NCBI RefSeq assembly: GCF_004364645.1
Contig: NZ_SOAW01000001.1
Span: 124,001 to 188,000 of the forward strand
Origin: Naumannella halotolerans
Lineage (GTDB): Bacteria > Actinomycetota > Actinomycetes > Propionibacteriales > Propionibacteriaceae
Direction: 5' to 3'
Length of the DNA: 64,000 nucleotides
Position 1 is the stretch's first letter; the number at the start of each line of letters is the position of its first letter. This document shows positions 1 to 8,330 of this stretch, one piece after another. The translations under genes and the position numbers were made by a program. The notes beneath the pieces are model-generated. The model was not told the origin of the DNA, ran no database searches, and saw only the letters and a program-made list of their open reading frames with translations.

Positions 1-2
1 AG

Positions 3-188
3 GTTCCGGCGGCCGAGGCCGAACCGAAGGTTCCCTGGTGGAGCAGGCTGGAGAACGGCATCGCCGCCGCCGACCGTCCCGTCGAGGCCGAACCGGAGCC
101 GTCGGCCGATCCGGCGGACGAGGAACCGTTGACCGCCGACGGGGAGGCGCCCAAAGAGGTGGTCGAGCCGGCCGAGGGGACCGGATGA
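3..188 (+). CDS. 3' end of septum formation initiator (FtsB/DivIC-like), partial
   Basis: Only the last 61 codons are in the window, open from the left edge to a TGA. The visible tail has a PWWSRLENGIAAAD segment followed by a Pro/Glu/Ala-rich acidic end. This resembles the C-terminal extension after the coiled coil of actinobacterial FtsB/DivIC proteins, which sit in the division complex with FtsL and FtsQ. The stop overlaps the next start (ATGA), so it is translationally coupled to the DUF501 gene. The order FtsB-like, DUF501, Ppx/GppA is the usual actinobacterial block downstream of enolase, and this context carries much of the assignment. The membrane and coiled-coil parts lie outside the window, so the family call is inference from the tail and the neighbours. 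Confidence 0.6.
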   Translation, partial: VPAAEAEPKVPWWSRLENGIAAADRPVEAEPEPSADPADEEPLTADGEAPKEVVEPAEGTG

Positions 189-691
189 TCGACGAGTACA
201 CCGAGGCGGACGCCGCAGTCGTCGAACTGCAACTGCACCGCCGCCCGCGAGCCGTGGTACGGGTCGGCTGGCGCTGCCACCAGGGCCGTCCGGGGGTGAT
301 CGTGACCGAGCCCCGGCTCCCCGACGGCACCCCCTTCCCGACCATCTACTACCTGACCTGTCCCAGCATGGTCGCCGGCTGCTCGTCGTTGGAGGCGTCG
401 GGGCTGATGGCCGAGATGAACCAGCGGCTGGCCGAGGATCCGGAGTTGGCTGCGGCCTATCGCAAGGCCCATGAGGCCTATCTCGCCGATCGCAACGCGC
501 TCGGAGTGGTGCCGGAGATTGAGAACTTCTCCGCCGGCGGGATGCCGGATCGGGTGAAGTGTCTGCATGCCCTGGTCGCCCATTCGCTGGCTGTCGGGCC
601 GGGAGTCAACCCGCTCGGCGACGAGGCGCTGGCGATGCTCGGCGACTCCCTGGCGAAACCCTGTCTGCAGGATCAGGAGCTGACGCTGTGA
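185..691 (+). CDS. DUF501 family protein
   Basis: 168-residue soluble protein of unknown function. Starting at the ATG that overlaps the upstream stop removes a low-complexity Arg-rich read-through extension that is clearly not coding. The protein has the DUF501 hallmarks near residues 20-75: RVGWRCHQGRPGV, then PRLPDGTPFPTIYYLTCPSM. A later stretch of the type NFSAGGMPDRVKCLHALVAHSLA carries conserved Cys and His residues. It lies between the FtsB-like gene and the exopolyphosphatase gene, overlapping both by 4 nt (ATGA and GTGA), so the three probably form one operon. No biochemical role is established for the family. The conserved Cys/His pattern could suggest metal binding, which is inference. 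Confidence 0.85.
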   Translation: MIDEYTEADAAVVELQLHRRPRAVVRVGWRCHQGRPGVIVTEPRLPDGTPFPTIYYLTCPSMVAGCSSLEASGLMAEMNQRLAEDPELAAAYRKAHEAYLADRNALGVVPEIENFSAGGMPDRVKCLHALVAHSLAVGPGVNPLGDEALAMLGDSLAKPCLQDQELTL

Positions 692-1629
692 GAGTGGCTG
701 CGATCGACTGTGGCACCAACTCCATCCGGCTGCTGGTCGCCGAGGCCGGCACCGACGGTCGCCTCCAGGAGTTGTATCGCCAATTGCAACTGGTCCGGCT
801 CGGCCAAGGTGTCGATGCCACCGGGCGATTCGATCCGGAGGCGCTGCAACGTACCCTCGCGGCGACCGCCGACTTCGCCCGGGTGATCGCCGAGTACTCG
901 GTGCCCGCTGAGCGGACGCGCTTCGTGGCCACCTCTGCGGCTCGCGACGCCGCCAACTCCGAAGAATTCTTCGACGGGGTACGTGCGCTCGCCGGGGTGG
1001 AGGCCGAGATCATCTCCGGGGACGAGGAGGCGCGGCTGTCCTTCACCGGGGCCCTGTCCGGCTTCGACGACGCGGCGAGCTTCGACGAGCCGGTGCTGGT
1101 CACCGACATCGGCGGCGGATCGACCGAACTGGTCGTGGGTACCCACGGTGTCCTCGCCCAGGCCGTGTCGCTGGACATCGGTTCGGTACGTCTGCGTGAG
1201 CGTCTGCTGCCCGGCGATCCGCCGACCGAGGAGGAGCGCGCGGCGACGGTGGCCTACATCGATCAGCAGTTGGACAGCTGCGGCATCGACCTGTCGGGTG
1301 TCGGCCGGTGGATCGGTGTGGCGGGCAGTGTGACCAGCCTGGCCGCGCTGGCGCTGGGCCTGAGCAGCTATGACCGCAATGCCGTCCACCGGGCAGAGCT
1401 CAGCATTCCCGAGGTACGCCGAGGGGTGGCGGCGATCCTCGACAGCACCGTGGAGGATCTGATCGAGGCCGGACCGATCCAGCCTCGCCGGGCCGAGGTA
1501 CTGGCTGCCGGGGCGATGATCATCGATCGGATCGCGGCCCGGGTCGGTGCCCCGGCGCTGACCGTCAGTGAGTCCGACATCCTCGACGGGATCGCCGCTG
1601 CCCTGATCCGGGACTCGTCCACCGACTGA
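688..1629 (+). CDS. ppx: Ppx/GppA family phosphatase (exopolyphosphatase-like)
   Basis: 313 residues, the usual size of the short actinobacterial Ppx/GppA proteins. The family hydrolyses polyphosphate or guanosine pentaphosphate in the cytoplasm, using an ASKHA (actin/hexokinase) fold. Visible motifs are the N-terminal phosphate-1 loop IDCGTNSIRLLV (about residues 6-17), VATSAARDAAN (about 88-98), and the glycine-rich loop TDIGGGSTELVVG (about 137-149). A late glycine-rich GVAGSVTSLAAL follows. The start is a GTG overlapping the DUF501 stop as GTGA, and homology begins right there. Short actinobacterial members often favour short-chain polyP or pppGpp, and the sequence does not separate these. 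It ends about 115 nt before the polyol locus. Confidence 0.9.
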   Translation: MRVAAIDCGTNSIRLLVAEAGTDGRLQELYRQLQLVRLGQGVDATGRFDPEALQRTLAATADFARVIAEYSVPAERTRFVATSAARDAANSEEFFDGVRALAGVEAEIISGDEEARLSFTGALSGFDDAASFDEPVLVTDIGGGSTELVVGTHGVLAQAVSLDIGSVRLRERLLPGDPPTEEERAATVAYIDQQLDSCGIDLSGVGRWIGVAGSVTSLAALALGLSSYDRNAVHRAELSIPEVRRGVAAILDSTVEDLIEAGPIQPRRAEVLAAGAMIIDRIAARVGAPALTVSESDILDGIAAALIRDSSTD

Positions 1630-1697
1630 GGCTGTTCATCCGCGGAGCCGGCAGGCTGCACGACTCCCACGTGTCTTGCGCCCGGCCCGTACCTGTG

Positions 1698-1736
1698 TCA
1701 ATCTTTCATCGCAGAACCGCAAATTTTCATTTGGAG
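1698..1736 (+). promoter_or_regulatory. Candidate promoter/DeoR operator upstream of the polyol dehydrogenase gene
   Basis: An A+T-rich stretch inside otherwise GC-rich sequence, directly before the ribosome binding site (GGAGGCGA) of the dehydrogenase gene. It contains CTTTCATC and TTTTCATTTGG, about one and a half to two helical turns apart. TTTC(A)-type repeats are typical of DeoR-family operators, a DeoR regulator is encoded in the locus, and similar TTTC elements precede the DUF2291 gene. The assignment is inference from base composition and repeated motifs. Confidence 0.35.
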
Positions 1737-1745
1737 GCGACAAAG

Positions 1746-2849
1746 ATGTCCGAGGCTACATCCATCCCCACCACGATGCAGGCAGTGATCTGTCACGGTC
1801 CGGAGGACTACGCGCTGGCCGAGGTCCCGGTGCCCCAGCGTGGACCCGGTGAGGTGCTGGTCAAGGTGGATGCAGTGGGCATCTGCGCCAGCGACCTGAA
1901 GTGCTATCACGGTGCGGCGAAGTTCTGGGGCGACGAGAACCGGCCGGCCTGGGCCGAGACCGAGGTGATCCCCGGACATGAGTTCGTCGGTACGGTCGTC
2001 GAGCTGGACGACGAGGCTGCCGAGCGCTGGGGGATCGCCGTCGGCGACCGGGTGACCAGTGAACAGATCGTCCCCTGCTGGAAGTGCCGTTACTGCATGA
2101 GCGGGAACTACCACATGTGTGGGCCGCACGTGATGTTCGGCTTCAAGCGGGCCACCCCGGGAGCCATGGCCGAGTACATGGTGTATCCGACGAATGCCTT
2201 GGTGCACAAGGTTCCCAGCCATCTGCCGCCAGCCCATGCCGCCTTCGTGGAGCCGCTGTCCTGTGCCCTGCACGCGGTGGAGCGGGCCGAGCTGACCTTC
2301 GAGGACACCGTCGTGGTCGCCGGCTGCGGGCCGATCGGTCTGGGCATGATCGCCGGTGCGAAGGCCAAGAGCCCGGCCCGGATCATCGCCCTGGATGCGG
2401 CACCGGAGAAGCTCGCACTGGCCGAGCGGACCGGCGCCGACCTGGTGCTGAACATCACCGAGGTCGATGTGGTGGCCAAGATCATGGAACTCACCGACGG
2501 TTACGGCGCCGATGTCTACCTCGAAGGCACCGGTCATCCCTCGGCGGTGGGACAGGGTCTGAACCTGCTGCGCAAGCTGGGTCGCTTCGTCGAGTACAGC
2601 GTCTTCGGCAGTGATGTCAGCGTCGACTGGTCGATCATCAGCGATGACAAGGAACTCGACGTCCGCGGAGCCCACCTGGGCAAGAACTGCTGGCCGACGG
2701 CGATCCGCCTGCTCGATTCGGGTGCACTGCCGATGGACGAGATCGTCACCCACCAGCTGCCGCTGTCCGAGTTCCAGCAGGGGCTCGACCTGGTCAACAG
2801 TGGCAAGGAGTCGATCAAGGTCTCGCTGATCCCCGGGGCGACCGCCTGA
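1746..2849 (+). CDS. eltD: Zinc-dependent alcohol dehydrogenase, erythritol/L-threitol dehydrogenase type
   Basis: 367-residue medium-chain dehydrogenase expected to oxidise erythritol or L-threitol to erythrulose with NAD. The GroES-like half carries VGICASDLKCYHGAAKFWGDE (zinc ligand Cys near residue 45) and IPGHEFVG with the catalytic-zinc His/Glu. A structural-zinc Cys cluster (CWKCRYCMSGNYHMC) is present, and the Rossmann half has VVAGCGPIGLGMIAGAKA. The KCYHGAAKFWGDENRPAW segment closely resembles what I recall of the Mycobacterium smegmatis enzyme EltD. The ATG was chosen because GGAGGCGA lies 5-10 nt upstream and homology starts at TMQAV. It overlaps the next gene by one base (TGATG). 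The neighbouring isomerases, DhaK-type kinase and sugar importer support a tetritol pathway. The substrate assignment is homology plus context, not proven. Confidence 0.8.
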   Translation: MSEATSIPTTMQAVICHGPEDYALAEVPVPQRGPGEVLVKVDAVGICASDLKCYHGAAKFWGDENRPAWAETEVIPGHEFVGTVVELDDEAAERWGIAVGDRVTSEQIVPCWKCRYCMSGNYHMCGPHVMFGFKRATPGAMAEYMVYPTNALVHKVPSHLPPAHAAFVEPLSCALHAVERAELTFEDTVVVAGCGPIGLGMIAGAKAKSPARIIALDAAPEKLALAERTGADLVLNITEVDVVAKIMELTDGYGADVYLEGTGHPSAVGQGLNLLRKLGRFVEYSVFGSDVSVDWSIISDDKELDVRGAHLGKNCWPTAIRLLDSGALPMDEIVTHQLPLSEFQQGLDLVNSGKESIKVSLIPGATA

Positions 2850-3613
2850 TGACCACGTCCCCTGCTGGTGCCGATCTGTGGATCGGCACCAGCTGGAAGA
2901 TGAACAAGACCCGGTCGGAGGCGAACGACTACGTGGCCGCACTGCTGGCCGCCGATCCACCACCGTCCGGGGTCACCGGATTCATCCTGCCGCCACACAC
3001 CGTGCTCGCCGAGGTTGCCGGACGACTGGCCGGCAGTGCGTGGTCGGTGGGTACGCAGAACGCGAACTGGCGCCCCGAGGGTGCGGGCACCGGTGAGGTG
3101 TCGATGCGGATGGTCCGCGATGCCGGGGCCTCGATCGTCGAGATCGGCCACTCCGAACGGCGGGCCGAGTACGGCGACACCGATCAGGCGGTGCAGCGCA
3201 AGGTACGGGCTGCCCTGGAGGAGTCGATGACCCCGCTGCTGTGCGTCGGGGAGAGCGCCGAGGTACGGTCCGGCGGCGGTCAGGATCGGTTCATCGCCGA
3301 GCAGGTCGCCTCGGCCCTGGAACTCGTCGATGCCGATCGGCGCTCGGAGGTGGTGATCGCCTATGAGCCGATCTGGGCCATCGGCGAACACGGCACCCCC
3401 GCCGAACCCGAGCAGATCGCGCCAGTGGTACGGGTGATCGCCGAGACCGTCGCGGAGCAGGGCGCACGGATCCTCTACGGCGGCAGCGTGACCTTGCAGA
3501 ACGCGTCCGAGTTGCTGCAGATCCCCGGCGTCGGAGGACTGTTCGTCGGCCGTACCGCCTGGGATCCGGCGGGGTTGCTGGCGCTGATCGACCTCGCGGC
3601 CAGCACACGCTGA
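2849..3613 (+). CDS. lerI: TIM-like isomerase, probable L-erythrulose-1-phosphate isomerase
   Basis: 254-residue TIM-barrel protein with all triosephosphate isomerase catalytic residues: Lys in TSWKMNK (about residue 17), His in EIGHSERR (about 98), Glu in IAYEPIWAIG (about 170), and the phosphate loop LYGGSVT near residue 211. Paralogues of TpiA inside tetritol operons (EryH of Brucella, LerI of mycobacteria) interconvert L-erythrulose 1-phosphate and D-erythrulose 4-phosphate. The location immediately after the dehydrogenase and in the same locus as a DhaK-type kinase and an RpiB-like protein favours that role over glycolysis. A housekeeping tpiA would normally lie with gap and pgk, which are not here. 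Plain triosephosphate isomerase activity cannot be excluded from sequence. Confidence 0.78.
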   Translation: MTTSPAGADLWIGTSWKMNKTRSEANDYVAALLAADPPPSGVTGFILPPHTVLAEVAGRLAGSAWSVGTQNANWRPEGAGTGEVSMRMVRDAGASIVEIGHSERRAEYGDTDQAVQRKVRAALEESMTPLLCVGESAEVRSGGGQDRFIAEQVASALELVDADRRSEVVIAYEPIWAIGEHGTPAEPEQIAPVVRVIAETVAEQGARILYGGSVTLQNASELLQIPGVGGLFVGRTAWDPAGLLALIDLAASTR

Positions 3614-3615
3614 GA

Positions 3616-3665
3616 CATTTCTTTCGACAAGTCTTGTAAATATTTCACTTCTTTAGTTTGATACT
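3616..3665 (+). promoter_or_regulatory. Candidate promoter/DeoR operator upstream of the transporter genes
   Basis: A sharply A+T-rich island between the isomerase gene and the DUF2291 gene, with TTTCTTTCGA, AAATATTTCACTTC and TTTAGTTTGATACTT. The repeated TTTC elements match those before the dehydrogenase gene, so both transcription units may share the DeoR regulator encoded downstream. The GTGAGGAGC ribosome binding site of the next gene follows about 50 nt later. No operator was defined by a perfect palindrome. Confidence 0.35.
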
Positions 3666-3725
3666 TCCACTGCACGGCGCCGAGCGTCCTGCAACCCACC
3701 TTTCAAGCTCAGTGAGGAGCATTGG

Positions 3726-4397
3726 ATGCCACGCAATCGCAGCGTCGCTCGCAGGAACCTTCTGTTGCGCCGAGGCATCGCCGCAGCAGTCGGCGTGGTC
3801 CTGTTGGTCGCCATGATTCTGAACACGAACTTCTTGACCGCCGCCCAGGTCGAGGAACTGGGGCCCGAGACCTTCGACCCGGTCGCCACCGCAGATGAGC
3901 TGTGGCAGCAGGCCGGTGATCTCTCCTTCAGTCCGGTGGGTGAGGTCCTGACCGCGGTGCAGGAGGACCCGCAGGCCGCTGCCGAGGAGTTCGGTGCCCA
4001 GGAGCCGAGTGAGGGTTCCTACGTCTTCGCCGTCGAGTTCAGCGGAACCGTCACCGAGGCCGACGGTGACACCCTGAGGCTGGAGGTCGACGGTGCACCG
4101 GAGCGGACACCGTTGCTGCTGCCGGTCGGTACGGCGGTGAACGGGACCGTGCTCCGAGACGCGCTCGGGTTCCGATTCGCCGATGCCCCCGGACAGACCG
4201 AGTTCCAGTACGTCGGGGACGAGCTGAAGCGGAAGATGCTCGAACAGGTCGAGGCGCAGCTGCCCGACCCGGCCTCGGCAGCCGGGAAGCAGATCACCGG
4301 CACCGGTGTGATCGCGGTGGCGCTGACCGGCGACTCGGCTCCGCCCGAGGCCAAGCCGGTGAACATCCAGCCGGTCGAGATCGAGGTCTCCGAATGA
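3726..4397 (+). CDS. DUF2291 family protein, associated with a sugar ABC importer
   Basis: 223 residues with one N-terminal membrane segment (about 15-38, RGIAAAVGVVLLVAMILNTNF) and a predicted extracytoplasmic domain with no lipobox Cys. The domain is mostly beta-prone: a YVFAVEFSGTVTEADGD strand pair, then LLLPVGTAVNG and VIAVALTG near the end. The pattern and the position fit DUF2291, a family of unknown function found next to ribose/polyol-type ABC transporters. The start has GTGAGGAGC upstream. The stop overlaps the ATPase start as ATGA, implying coupled translation with the transporter. A role as an accessory subunit or chaperone of the importer is inference. Confidence 0.7.
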   Translation: MPRNRSVARRNLLLRRGIAAAVGVVLLVAMILNTNFLTAAQVEELGPETFDPVATADELWQQAGDLSFSPVGEVLTAVQEDPQAAAEEFGAQEPSEGSYVFAVEFSGTVTEADGDTLRLEVDGAPERTPLLLPVGTAVNGTVLRDALGFRFADAPGQTEFQYVGDELKRKMLEQVEAQLPDPASAAGKQITGTGVIAVALTGDSAPPEAKPVNIQPVEIEVSE

Positions 4398-6067
4398 GCG
4401 CGACCCAGGTTGAGGCCGAGCAGGGGGCGAACTCCACCGAACCCCTCCTGCGGGCTGTCGACATCGCCAAGACCTACGGCGTCACCCGAGCACTGAAGGG
4501 TGTGAACTTCGAGGTCCACCGGGGCAAGGTGACGGTGCTGTTCGGCGAGAACGGTGCCGGCAAGTCGACCCTGATGAAGATCCTGTCCGGTGTGGTCGAA
4601 CCCAGTGCCGGGCATCTGGAGCTCGACGGCTCGGAGGTGTCCTTCGCCTCCACCACCGATGCGTTGGAACACGGAATCGCGATCATCCACCAGGAGTTGA
4701 ATCTCTGCGCGAACCTGAGCGTGCGGGACAACATCTTCCTCGGCCGGGAACTGCTGACGGCCGGTGGGTTCGTCGACTATCGCCGCGAGACCGCGATCAC
4801 CGAGCAACTGATGCAGCGGCTGGAGGAGCCGATCGCGGCATCCACCCCGGTGCAGGACCTGCGGGTGGGTCAGCAGCAGATCGTGGAGATCGCCCGGGCG
4901 CTGGCCGCCGATGCCCGAATCCTGATCATGGACGAGCCCACCTCGGCGCTGTCGGCCAGCGAGGTGGAGGTCTTGTTCAAGGTCATCGGGGAACTGACCA
5001 GCCAAGGTGTGGCGATCGTCTACATCTCCCATCACCTGGAGGAGGCGCTGGAGATCGCCGACTATGCGGTGGTGTTCCGCGACGGGGAACTGGTCGCCAC
5101 CGCCGATGCCGAAGACATCGACCTGCCGTGGGTGGTACGGCAGATGGTCGGCCGGGAGGCCGACTACGACTTCTCCGGGGCCGAGCGCAATTTCGGCGAG
5201 GTGAAGTTGCAGATCGACTCGGTGACCGTGGCCGACCCGGCCACCTCCCGGGTGTCGGTGAACAATGTCTCCCTCGACGTGCGGGCCGGTGAGATCGTCT
5301 GCATCTACGGACTGATGGGCGCCGGACGTACCGAATTGCTGGAAGCAGTGGCGGGGCGCCATGCGATCGCCGGTGGTTCGGTTCGGCTGGCGGGAACGGA
5401 TCTGGCCGGGATGTCGATCCAGGACCGGATCGAGGCCGGTATCGGACTTGTTCCCGAGGACCGGCAACGGGACGGCCTGGTGCAGATGCTCAGCGTGGCC
5501 GGCAATCTCACCCTGGCGAGTCTGCTCCACTGGACCAGGCGGGGGTTCTTGTCCCGGTCCAAGGAGCGGCCGCGGGTCGCCTGGGCCATCGACGAGGTGC
5601 GGGTGAAGACCGCGAATCCCGATGCGCCGATCACCTCGCTGTCCGGCGGCAACCAGCAGAAGGTGGTGCTCGGCAAACTGCTGCTCACCGATCCGGAGGT
5701 GCTGCTGCTGGACGAGCCGACTCGGGGGATCGATGTCGGTGCCAAGGGCGAGATCTTCAGCCTGCTGTTCGCCGAGGCCGACAAGGGGTTGGCGGTGCTC
5801 TACGTCACCTCCGAAGTGGGTGAGGCGTTGTCGGCCTCCCACCGGATCCTGGTGATGAGCAAGGGGCGTCTGGTCGGGGAGTTCGATCCTCGTACCTGTA
5901 CCCGGGACGAGATCATGGAGGCCTCCGGGGAGGAGGCCGTGGAGCCGGTCGCGACCGACGGTGGGCCAAGGCCCGGTGGCGACGATTCCGACACTTCACT
6001 GCCGATCGAGGCAGCTACCCACGACGCCGCCGGGCGGAGCAACCGAAACGAGGAACCACAAGCATGA
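4394..6067 (+). CDS. Sugar ABC transporter ATPase, duplicated RbsA/MglA type
   Basis: 557-residue cytoplasmic ATPase with two nucleotide-binding domains, powering the adjacent permease. Domain 1 has Walker A GENGAGKS at residues 51-58, signature LRVGQQQIVEIARALA, Walker B ILIMDEPTSALS and the switch region YISHH. Domain 2 has the degenerate Walker A GLMGAGRTE typical of this subfamily, signature LSGGNQQKVVLGK and Walker B VLLLDEPTRGIDVG. RbsA/MglA/XylG-type importers show the same asymmetry. The last 50 or so residues are an unusual acidic, Gly/Pro/Ser-rich tail that is not part of the ATPase fold. It overlaps DUF2291 (ATGA) upstream and the permease (ATGA) downstream. The probable cargo is a tetritol, inferred from the surrounding catabolic genes. 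Confidence 0.92.
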   Translation: MSATQVEAEQGANSTEPLLRAVDIAKTYGVTRALKGVNFEVHRGKVTVLFGENGAGKSTLMKILSGVVEPSAGHLELDGSEVSFASTTDALEHGIAIIHQELNLCANLSVRDNIFLGRELLTAGGFVDYRRETAITEQLMQRLEEPIAASTPVQDLRVGQQQIVEIARALAADARILIMDEPTSALSASEVEVLFKVIGELTSQGVAIVYISHHLEEALEIADYAVVFRDGELVATADAEDIDLPWVVRQMVGREADYDFSGAERNFGEVKLQIDSVTVADPATSRVSVNNVSLDVRAGEIVCIYGLMGAGRTELLEAVAGRHAIAGGSVRLAGTDLAGMSIQDRIEAGIGLVPEDRQRDGLVQMLSVAGNLTLASLLHWTRRGFLSRSKERPRVAWAIDEVRVKTANPDAPITSLSGGNQQKVVLGKLLLTDPEVLLLDEPTRGIDVGAKGEIFSLLFAEADKGLAVLYVTSEVGEALSASHRILVMSKGRLVGEFDPRTCTRDEIMEASGEEAVEPVATDGGPRPGGDDSDTSLPIEAATHDAAGRSNRNEEPQA

Positions 6068-7179
6068 GCACAGCGACAACGACGTCGACCGATCCGGCGC
6101 AGCGGCGGATCTTCGGCAACCTGACCTGGAACCAGTTGTTGACCGAAGGGCGCGCATTCATCGCCCTGGCGATCATCGTCATCGTGTTCGCGGTCATGAG
6201 CGAGAACTACCTGACCGTCGGAAACCTGACCACGATCACCAAGCAGGTCGCATTCAATGCCCTGGTCGCCTTGGGCATGTTGTTCGTCATCCTGCACGGC
6301 GGCATCGACCTCTCGGTGGGGTCGACCGTTGGGCTGACCGGTGCCGTGGCCGGCAACCTGTTCCGTGGGGTGGACGTACCGTTCACCGAGTTGATCATGC
6401 TCCCGAAGCTCTGGGTGGTGGTGCTGATCGCTGTGCTGGTGGGCATGTTGGTCGGGTGGGTCAACGGATTGTTGATATCCCGGTTGAATCTGGCCCCGTT
6501 CATCGTCACCCTCGGCATGCTCTACGTCGCTCGTGGCCTGACCCAGGTGCTGCTGGACGGACAGAACATCACCAACGAACTGCGCGGCCAGGAGGGGCTG
6601 GGGAACACCGGTTTCCTGCAGATCTTCGCCGGCAGCCCGCTCGGGATCCCGATGTCGGCCTGGACCTTGATCCTGGTGACGATCATCGCCTCACTGGTGC
6701 TGGCGAAGACCCCGTTCGGCCGCTGGCTGTACTCGATCGGCAGCAATGAGCGGGCGGCCGACCTCTCCGGCGTACCGGTCAAGCGGGTGAAGGTCTGGGT
6801 CTACGTGATCTCCGGGTTGTGCGCCGGACTGGTGGGTGTGCTGCAGATCGCCAACATCTCCAGCTCCACCGCCGACCTCGGTCAGTTCTACGAGCTGAAC
6901 GCGATCGCCGCAGTGGTGATCGGTGGCGCCGCCCTCTCCGGCGGCCGGGGCACGGTCCGCGGAACGATCATCGGCGCTTTCGTGATCGGCTTCCTCGCCA
7001 ACGGGCTGGTGATCGTCGGGGTGTCGCCGTTCTGGCAGCAGGTGATCACCGGAGCCGTGATCATCCTGGCCGTCGCGGTGGACCAGATCCAGCAGATCAT
7101 TCAGCGCCGGCGCAGCGCACGACGTGCCGTCGCATCGGCGAAGAAGGAGTCACTGGCGCGCGCGGCTGCCGCGGAGTGA
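6064..7179 (+). CDS. Sugar ABC transporter permease (BPD_transp_2 / RbsC family)
   Basis: 371-residue integral membrane protein with about nine to ten hydrophobic segments. It has the RbsC-family signature VALGMLFVILHGGIDLSVGS (about residues 67-86), a later GRWLYSIGSNERAADLSGV cytoplasmic loop and the GGAALSGGRGTVRGTIIGA segment typical of the family. It would form the homodimeric membrane channel used with the duplicated ATPase. The ATG overlaps the ATPase stop (ATGA), and the lipoprotein binding-protein gene follows after about 90 nt. The C-terminus is short and basic (RRRSARRAVASAKKE). Cargo is inferred from context. Confidence 0.92.
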   Translation: MSTATTTSTDPAQRRIFGNLTWNQLLTEGRAFIALAIIVIVFAVMSENYLTVGNLTTITKQVAFNALVALGMLFVILHGGIDLSVGSTVGLTGAVAGNLFRGVDVPFTELIMLPKLWVVVLIAVLVGMLVGWVNGLLISRLNLAPFIVTLGMLYVARGLTQVLLDGQNITNELRGQEGLGNTGFLQIFAGSPLGIPMSAWTLILVTIIASLVLAKTPFGRWLYSIGSNERAADLSGVPVKRVKVWVYVISGLCAGLVGVLQIANISSSTADLGQFYELNAIAAVVIGGAALSGGRGTVRGTIIGAFVIGFLANGLVIVGVSPFWQQVITGAVIILAVAVDQIQQIIQRRRSARRAVASAKKESLARAAAAE

Positions 7180-7272
7180 ACCGGTACGGCGGATCCGTAC
7201 GCAGGAAGAGTTTCTCAGCACCGGAGGGTATCTCCCCACCGGAATCGATCAAGGAAGACCGAGGTTGGAAGA

Positions 7273-8256
7273 ATGAAGCGCACACTGACGAAGATGATCG
7301 TGGCCGGGGCCGGCATCCTGGCCCTGTCCGCCTGCGGCGGTACGTCGGAGGACGGCGGTGCAGAGCCGGCGCCCGCGGGTCAGGCCGGCGGCACGATCAG
7401 CATCATCACCGTCGATCCGTCGAATCCGTACTGGAAGGCCGAGGTCGACACCGCAGTGCAGCAGGCCGAAGCGCTGGGTTACCAGACCACCACCGCAGCA
7501 CACGAGAACGAGCCCGATGAGCAGAACCGCCTGATCGAGGCCGCGATCAACGACAAGGTGGCAGGGATCATCCTCGACCCCGCCGGTGCCGACGAGAGCG
7601 TTGCCGCGGTGCAGAAGGTGGTCGACGCCGGGATCCCGGTGGTACTGGTCAATGCCGAGATCAGCCAGACCGGTCTGGCGAAGTCGCAGATCGTGTCGAA
7701 CAACGCCCAGGGGGCGACCGTCGGTGCCGAGGCATGGGCAGAGGCCATGGAGTACGAGGGCACCTACGTCGAGCTGCTGGGCAAGCCCTCGGACAACAAC
7801 GCCCAGGTGCGTTCGGACGGGTACGCCTCGGTGATCTCGCAGTACCCGGACCTGGAGAAGGTGGGTGAGGAGATCGCCAACTGGGATCGCCAGGAGGGCC
7901 AGGAGAAGATGGAACAGCTGCTGTCGAAGAACCCCGATGTGAAGGGTGTCGTGGCAGGCAACGACGAGATGGCCCTGGGAGCGATCAACGCACTGAAGTC
8001 TGCGGGCAAGATCGACGAGGTGAAGGTGCTGGGCTTCGACGGCAACCAGGACGCCGTGGACGCGGTGAAGAACGACGAGATGGTGGCCACGGTGGTGCAG
8101 CCGATCGTGGAGGGAACGACCATGGCAGTCGAGCAGTTGAACAATGTGATCACCACCGGTGAGACCGGGGTCCCGGAGGAGAAGCAGGCGCTGGACTGTG
8201 TCCTGGTCACCAAGGACAATGCAGACACTGTCCAAGACTTCGTGGTCACGGAGTGA
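7273..8256 (+). CDS. Sugar/polyol ABC transporter substrate-binding lipoprotein
   Basis: 327-residue precursor with a lipoprotein signal: basic start MKRTLTK, hydrophobic core and lipobox ALSAC (Cys at about 20), followed by an acidic Gly/Ala-rich linker. The mature part is a Peripla_BP_4 (ribose-binding-protein-like) fold, with ISIITVDPSNPYWK opening the first lobe, GIILDPAGADESVAAVQK, VVAGNDEMALGAINALK and VLGFDGNQDAVDAVKN in the second. It would capture the polyol outside the membrane and deliver it to the permease. A GGTTGGAAGA ribosome binding region precedes the ATG. A GC-rich hairpin lies downstream before the regulator gene. In M. smegmatis the equivalent protein binds D-threitol; here the ligand is inferred. 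Confidence 0.88.
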   Translation: MKRTLTKMIVAGAGILALSACGGTSEDGGAEPAPAGQAGGTISIITVDPSNPYWKAEVDTAVQQAEALGYQTTTAAHENEPDEQNRLIEAAINDKVAGIILDPAGADESVAAVQKVVDAGIPVVLVNAEISQTGLAKSQIVSNNAQGATVGAEAWAEAMEYEGTYVELLGKPSDNNAQVRSDGYASVISQYPDLEKVGEEIANWDRQEGQEKMEQLLSKNPDVKGVVAGNDEMALGAINALKSAGKIDEVKVLGFDGNQDAVDAVKNDEMVATVVQPIVEGTTMAVEQLNNVITTGETGVPEEKQALDCVLVTKDNADTVQDFVVTE

Positions 8257-8286
8257 TCGCAGGTCACACCAGGTGAATTGGTCCGC

Positions 8287-8314
8287 GGCCCGGTGCGCCT
8301 GCGCGTACCGGGCC
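8287..8314 (+). terminator. GC-rich hairpin between the binding-protein and regulator genes
   Basis: Arms GGCCCGGT (8287-8294) and ACCGGGCC (8307-8314) pair perfectly, with a further GCGC self-complementary core inside. There is no T-run after it. It could attenuate rather than fully stop transcription into the regulator gene, giving high binding-protein expression. Confidence 0.4.
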
Positions 8315-8330
8315 GGCTGGACCGGAACGG

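Noticed and set aside
2534-3391. Minus-strand frames opposite the dehydrogenase and TIM-like genes
   Set aside because: Antisense shadows of two genes whose catalytic residues are intact on the + strand.
4019-5842. A 607-codon minus-strand open frame opposite the sugar ABC ATPase
   Set aside because: Shadow of the ATPase gene; no ribosome binding site and no family-like motif.
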